The translations under genes and the position numbers were made by a program. From NCBI RefSeq assembly GCF_003634935.1, contig NZ_RBXO01000001.1, positions 4,365,501 to 4,429,500 on the forward strand: a stretch of 64,000 nucleotides of DNA, given 5' to 3'. The notes beneath the pieces were generated by a model. That model ran no database searches. It saw nothing but the letters and a program-made list of their open reading frames with translations, and was not told the origin of the DNA. This document shows positions 60,577 to 64,000 of this stretch, piece after piece. Source of the DNA: Saccharothrix australiensis (lineage in GTDB: Bacteria > Actinomycetota > Actinomycetes > Mycobacteriales > Pseudonocardiaceae). Numbering within the stretch: the first letter of the stretch is position 1; each line of letters starts with the position of its first letter.

Positions 60577-60858
60577 ACTCCGCACTTTTCGGGGCGCTTT
60601 GTGACGCATTTTCGAGCATTTGCACACGATCGAGTGAAGTATCGACATTGACACCCCACGCCTTTCCCGCACGTGAATCCGAGGGTGTCCGGCAGCGCCC
60701 GGAATAGGTGGGTGATCACACGATCGGCTGGACCGAATGGCCTACGCCGCTCGGCGCGCCCTGCGCGCTGCTCGGCGCACGAAGTCCGCTGGAGGGGGAC
60801 TACGGATCGCGCGGTCCGGCATCCTTGCCACGACGCCGACATCACACGGCGCACGAAG

Positions 60859-60893
60859 AAAAAAGCGGCCCCCTGCCGGAAACAGGGGACCGC
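60859..60893 (-). terminator. Intrinsic terminator on the minus strand
   Basis: Read on the minus strand, an 11-bp stem (10 pairs, one mismatch; 60893-60883 with 60875-60865) with a 7-base loop is followed directly by TTTTTTCTT. This is a textbook rho-independent terminator, rare in such GC-rich DNA. No minus-strand gene is seen to its right. Confidence 0.75.
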
Positions 60894-61633
60894 GGGTGTC
60901 CCGTCCACAATCCTGGCCTGGCAACCAGAAGACCGTTCGGAGGAACAACTGTTGAGCTTAGAGCCGTCCGCGACCCCGCCGCCAGCAGCCGCACGGGCAC
61001 GACCGGGTGAGTCCGACCGCACAGGCGTTCGGGGCGACGAGCCGCGCGATGATCCGCGCGACGACCCGGCGTCGGCCGAGGGGTCGGACCGGCGCTGCAC
61101 TGCCCGCCGGCCGCCGTCCTGCCCGCCACCGGGGCGACAGCAGCCCCCTCGACCGCCCCGCACGCGCTGACCCGACGCCCGGCACGCCCGGCGGCGCGGC
61201 GGACGACCGGGCGGCGTAGCCCGACCTGCTCCGACGGCGCCGGTCCCGAGGCGGGCCGACACCGTCGGAGCACCGTCACGCGGGCGTTGCCGAGCCGGAC
61301 TCACACCGACGAAACCCAGTGGCGCCAAGGGTGTGCGAGGCGGGGGCAGCAGGACGAGGAGCGACGCGGGTCACCCGGCGACCGCTCGCACCCGCCACCC
61401 CGCCGGCGGGTCCTCGCCGACGCGGCCGTCGGGTGTGGCCAGGTGGACCGGCTGGTCGAGGCCGCCGTCGGCCGGCGCGGCGGCGAGCCTGGCCCTCCGG
61501 GTGGACTTGACTATGATTCCGGTCGTGTGCGGACCACGGAGGTCGGGTGGCGCCGTCGCCGGCGCTCACCACGCCTTCCGGGTTCGTCGGGAGCCGGGGG
61601 CGCGCGGGCCGGTGCGGTGGGCCGGTGCGGTTC

Positions 61634-63265
61634 ATGGGCGGTGAGCGCGCCGGGTCGCCGTCGGACGCGGCGCGGTGGGGCACCTTCCGGGCGCGGTCCA
61701 CGGTGTTGGCGGTCGCCCGCACCCTCACCTCCGCGATCCGGCTGCTGGAGGCGCTGCCCGTGTTCGCGGGCGACCACCGGGTGCGGGTGGCGTTCGCGGT
61801 CGACGAGCGGTCCCGCTACTCGGCCGGCGTGGCCGAGCTGATCGGCGGGCTGCCCGCCAGGGTCGTCCGGTGGGGCGACGTGCCCGACCTCGACTGCGAC
61901 CTGGTGCTCTCGGCGTCCGAGAAGCTCGACCTGACCACCCGCGCGCCGGTGCCGATGCTGGTGATCCCGCACGGCGTGGGGTTCCACAAGCACGTGCCCG
62001 ACGTGGACAGCGCGGCGACCAGGGTGTCGGGCGTGGTCGACCCGGAGGTGCTGCGCGGCGGCCGGGTGCGGATGCTGGTCACGCACCCCGCCCACGAGCG
62101 GCAGTTGGCCGCGCTGAGCCCGGACACCGTGGGTCGCACCGTCCTGGGCGGTGACACCAGCTACGACCTGCTGCTCGCGGGCGCGCCGCTGCGGTCCCGC
62201 TACCGCGCCGCGCTCGGGCTCACCGGGCGGCAGCGCCTCGTCCTGGTCACGTCCACCTGGGGGCCGCAGTCGCTGCTGGGCGTCGACCCCGGCCTGCTCA
62301 CGGACCTGGTGAGCGCGCTGCCGGTGGACGAGTACCGCGTCGCGCTCGTCGCCCACCCCAACGTGTGGACGTGGGAGGGCGGCTGGCAGCTGCGCCGGGT
62401 CCTGGACACCGCGCTGCGGGCCGGGCTGCTGCTGGTCGAACCGGCCGCGGGGTGGCACGCCGCGATGGTCGCCGCGGACCTGGTGGTCGGCGACCACGGC
62501 TCGTTGAGCGCCTACGCCGCCACGACGGGTGTTCCGCTGCTGCTGGGCGCGTTCGGCGACGAGGTGGTGGCCGGCACCGCGATGGCCGACCTCGGGCGCA
62601 AGGCGCCCCGGCTCGACCGGGCGCGTGACCTGCGGGCGCAGGTCGACCGCGCGGTCTCGGACGGGCTGCCCGGCCTGCTGCCCGCGGACGAGGTGTTCGC
62701 CGCGCCCGGCCGGTCGCTGCGGCTGCTGCGCGCCTGGTGCTACGCCGCGCTGGGCCTGCCGGAACCGCCGGGGCAGCCGGTGTCCGACCCCGCCGCCGAC
62801 CCGCCGCACCCGGTGCCCGCGCTGCACAGCCTGCGGGTGCTGGGAACCGTCCGCGACGGGGTGGTCGAGCTGCGCAGGCACCCGTTCGCGGCCGGGGTGC
62901 GCGCCGGGGACGAGGAAGTCGGGCACGTCGTGGTCGACGCCCGCGAGCGCGACGTGCGGCGGTTCTCCGACGCGGCGGCGGTGGTGCGCGCGGACGGCCC
63001 GCCGGAGGAGGCCGCGGCCTGGCAGGCGCGCACCCTCGACGCCCTCCCCGGCTGCCGGGCGGCCGGGCACGCGACACCGACCGGGTGCGCGGTTGTGGTG
63101 CGCGGCGTGGGCGGTTTCACGCTGTCCGCGCCGGAGCCGTTGCGGGACACCGGGTTGCTGACCTCGGCGCTGTACACGCTGCTGGCGCACGGCCGCGAGG
63201 TGCCCGGTTCGTTCGCGCTGCGGACCGGCGACCGCACCGGTCGGGTCACCGTCGAGCGCGCCTGA
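61634..63265 (+). CDS. GT-B-fold protein, CDP-glycerol glycerophosphotransferase-like
   Basis: A 543-residue protein. Residues ~10-380 have the two-Rossmann-domain pattern of GT-B enzymes: VLAVARTLTSAIRLLEALPVF at the N-terminus, VIPHGVGFHK, VTSTWGPQSLL, VALVAHPNVW and AADLVVGDHGSLSAYAATTG as the donor-site-like block. Similar actinobacterial proteins are usually left as hypothetical or related to CDP-glycerol transferases. The last ~150 residues are an unrecognised domain. ATG 61634 is the best-placed start, but no strong ribosome site is seen and upstream starts (61547) are possible. Donor and acceptor unknown. Confidence 0.65.
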   Translation: MGGERAGSPSDAARWGTFRARSTVLAVARTLTSAIRLLEALPVFAGDHRVRVAFAVDERSRYSAGVAELIGGLPARVVRWGDVPDLDCDLVLSASEKLDLTTRAPVPMLVIPHGVGFHKHVPDVDSAATRVSGVVDPEVLRGGRVRMLVTHPAHERQLAALSPDTVGRTVLGGDTSYDLLLAGAPLRSRYRAALGLTGRQRLVLVTSTWGPQSLLGVDPGLLTDLVSALPVDEYRVALVAHPNVWTWEGGWQLRRVLDTALRAGLLLVEPAAGWHAAMVAADLVVGDHGSLSAYAATTGVPLLLGAFGDEVVAGTAMADLGRKAPRLDRARDLRAQVDRAVSDGLPGLLPADEVFAAPGRSLRLLRAWCYAALGLPEPPGQPVSDPAADPPHPVPALHSLRVLGTVRDGVVELRRHPFAAGVRAGDEEVGHVVVDARERDVRRFSDAAAVVRADGPPEEAAAWQARTLDALPGCRAAGHATPTGCAVVVRGVGGFTLSAPEPLRDTGLLTSALYTLLAHGREVPGSFALRTGDRTGRVTVERA

Positions 63266-63280
63266 CCGGAGGCCGCCGAG

Positions 63281-63419
63281 CCTCACGATCCGCGCCTCAA
63301 GACTCGCGCCTCACGTGTCACGCCTCACGACTCACGCTTCAAGACTCGCGCCTCACGACTCACGCCTCACGTGTCACGATCGCGGATCAGGCCCTGCGGC
63401 CCGCGCCTCACGGCTCGCG
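63281..63419. repeat. Seven 14-bp tandem repeats between convergent genes
   Basis: Units of consensus CCTCACGACTCACG run without gap from 63281 to 63378 (starts 63281, 63295, 63309, 63323, 63337, 63351, 63365), with an isolated eighth at 63406-63419. Variants (CCTCACGTGTCACG, C(C/T)TCAAGACTCGCG) are arranged almost symmetrically. They lie in the 232-bp gap between two converging genes. Confidence 0.9.
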
Positions 63420-63497
63420 GTTGCGGTCCGGGGATCGCGATCCCCGGACCGGCGTCGGTCGAGGTCCGGGCGTGCGCTCCAGGAGCGGCCCGGCGCG

Positions 63498-64000
63498 TCA
63501 ACCGCCCACTCTGGACCGCAGGTCCGACGCGTCCGCGCCGGCCGCCTCGCGCAGCACCACCGCGCGCCGCAGGTGCTCCCGCGCCGCGCCGGCCTCGCCC
63601 AGCGCCTCCAGGACGTCGGCGAGCACCACCAGCGCCTGCGCCTCGTAGTGCGCGGCCCCGGACTCCCGGAACACCGCGACCGCCGCCTCCAGGTCGTGCC
63701 GCGCGGTCGCCGGCTCGCCGGTGTCCGCGCGCAGCGCGCCCAGCGCGATCAGCGCACGGCCTGCCATCCGGGTGTCGCCGATCGCCTCGAACTCGGCGTG
63801 CGCCCCGGTCAACGCCCGCAGCGCCGCGCCGTGCTCGCCCGCCCGGTGCAGGGAGCCGCCCAGGAAGAACGTCGCCAGCGCGGCGCCGCGCCGCTCGCCC
63901 GCGCCCCGGTTGATCTCCAGCGCTCGCTCGTAGGCGGCGACGGCCGCCGGCGGGTCGACCAGGTCCAGGTACCGCCCGGTGAACTCCCAGACCGACGCCA
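63498..64000 (-). CDS. TPR-repeat protein, 3' part only
   Basis: The frame is open from the window edge to the TGA at 63500-63498 and codes 167 residues of tetratricopeptide repeats (AAYERALEINRGAGERRGAA, GAHAEFEAIGDTRMAGRALI, ALVVLADVLEALGEAGAARE). The spacing and composition are like the C-terminal TPR region of AfsR/SARP or NB-ARC regulators in actinomycetes, so the missing part may be such a regulator. The N-terminal domains lie outside the window. Confidence 0.8.
   Translation of the reverse strand, partial: ASVWEFTGRYLDLVDPPAAVAAYERALEINRGAGERRGAALATFFLGGSLHRAGEHGAALRALTGAHAEFEAIGDTRMAGRALIALGALRADTGEPATARHDLEAAVAVFRESGAAHYEAQALVVLADVLEALGEAGAAREHLRRAVVLREAAGADASDLRSRVGG

Larger units (their letters stand above)
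60373..61633. other. 1.26-kb gap with regulatory-looking elements but no clear gene
   Basis: Holds a less GC-rich stretch (60550-60660), the palindrome at 60562 and an orphan terminator at 60859. Short frames exist (for example from about 60952 to 61170 on the plus strand, behind GGAGGAAC) but are low-complexity and Arg/Pro-rich. I annotate none. Confidence 0.6.

Noticed and set aside
60952..61170. Small plus-strand frame starting TTG behind GGAGGAAC
   Set aside because: The start signal is good but the product is Arg/Pro-rich low-complexity with no domain; not enough to call a gene.
63281..63419. CRISPR array
   Set aside because: The 14-bp units are contiguous with no unique spacers and no cas genes are nearby.
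1..64000. tRNA, rRNA, integrase or insertion sequence
   Set aside because: No tRNA-like cloverleaf, rRNA sequence, transposase or integrase product was recognised anywhere in the window.

Overview
The window is very GC-rich DNA with GTG/ATG starts, tightly overlapping operons, SARP/LAL regulators and very few TTA codons. This fits a filamentous actinomycete; the mix of genes would suit the Pseudonocardiales (Saccharothrix/Actinosynnema/Lentzea type), but that placement is an inference.

Positions about 1.5-38.9 kb look like one specialised-metabolite cluster. Its parts are: (i) a 3-hydroxyanthranilate supply set (phzE-like synthase, class II DAHP synthase, SDR dehydrogenase, phzD-like isochorismatase); (ii) an amidohydrolase and an FAD monooxygenase; (iii) a KAS III-like acyltransferase whose nucleophile is Ser, next to an iterative type I PKS (KS-AT-DH-KR-ACP, 6-methylsalicylate-synthase type); (iv) a methyltransferase, two tandem UbiA prenyltransferases and a fused prenol kinase/prenyl-phosphate kinase; (v) a 2479-residue NRPS (FAAL-ACP-Cy-A-PCP-Ox-TR) with a cysteine-type adenylation code, expected to make a thiazole released by reduction; (vi) a two-gene ABC exporter. 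Regulators are TetR, BlaI-like, SARP-NB-ARC, LAL-LuxR, an IdeR/DtxR-like iron sensor and a second, C-terminally degraded SARP. The chemistry predicted (hydroxyaryl azole, iron regulator) suggests a metal-binding prenylated aryl azole, but the final structure cannot be read from the sequence.

Positions 38.9-40 kb are decayed DNA holding a scrambled remnant of an ehuB-ehuC (ectoine uptake) region with an inverted 118-bp piece. From 40 to 50.3 kb there are ordinary accessory genes: a GlxA-type regulator divergent from a RidA protein, a copper module (CopD/CtaG-like protein and CopA ATPase), an HD / DJ-1 / MarR group on the minus strand behind paired palindromes, and a secreted papain-like (AvrRpt2-type) protease with an anchored partner.

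Positions 51.7-60.4 kb hold a striking seven-gene plus-strand run, six of whose seven members overlap or abut: a membrane protein with a co-chaperone-like N-terminus and Septum_form repeats, an FHA-winged-helix protein, a PP2C phosphatase, a Ser/Thr kinase, a GrpE-like protein, an Hsp70-like ATPase and a TPR/OmpA-like membrane protein. It looks like a membrane-tethered, phospho-regulated chaperone machine. The window ends with a 1.26-kb gap containing an orphan intrinsic terminator, a GT-B-like protein, a seven-unit 14-bp tandem repeat and the 3' part of a TPR gene.
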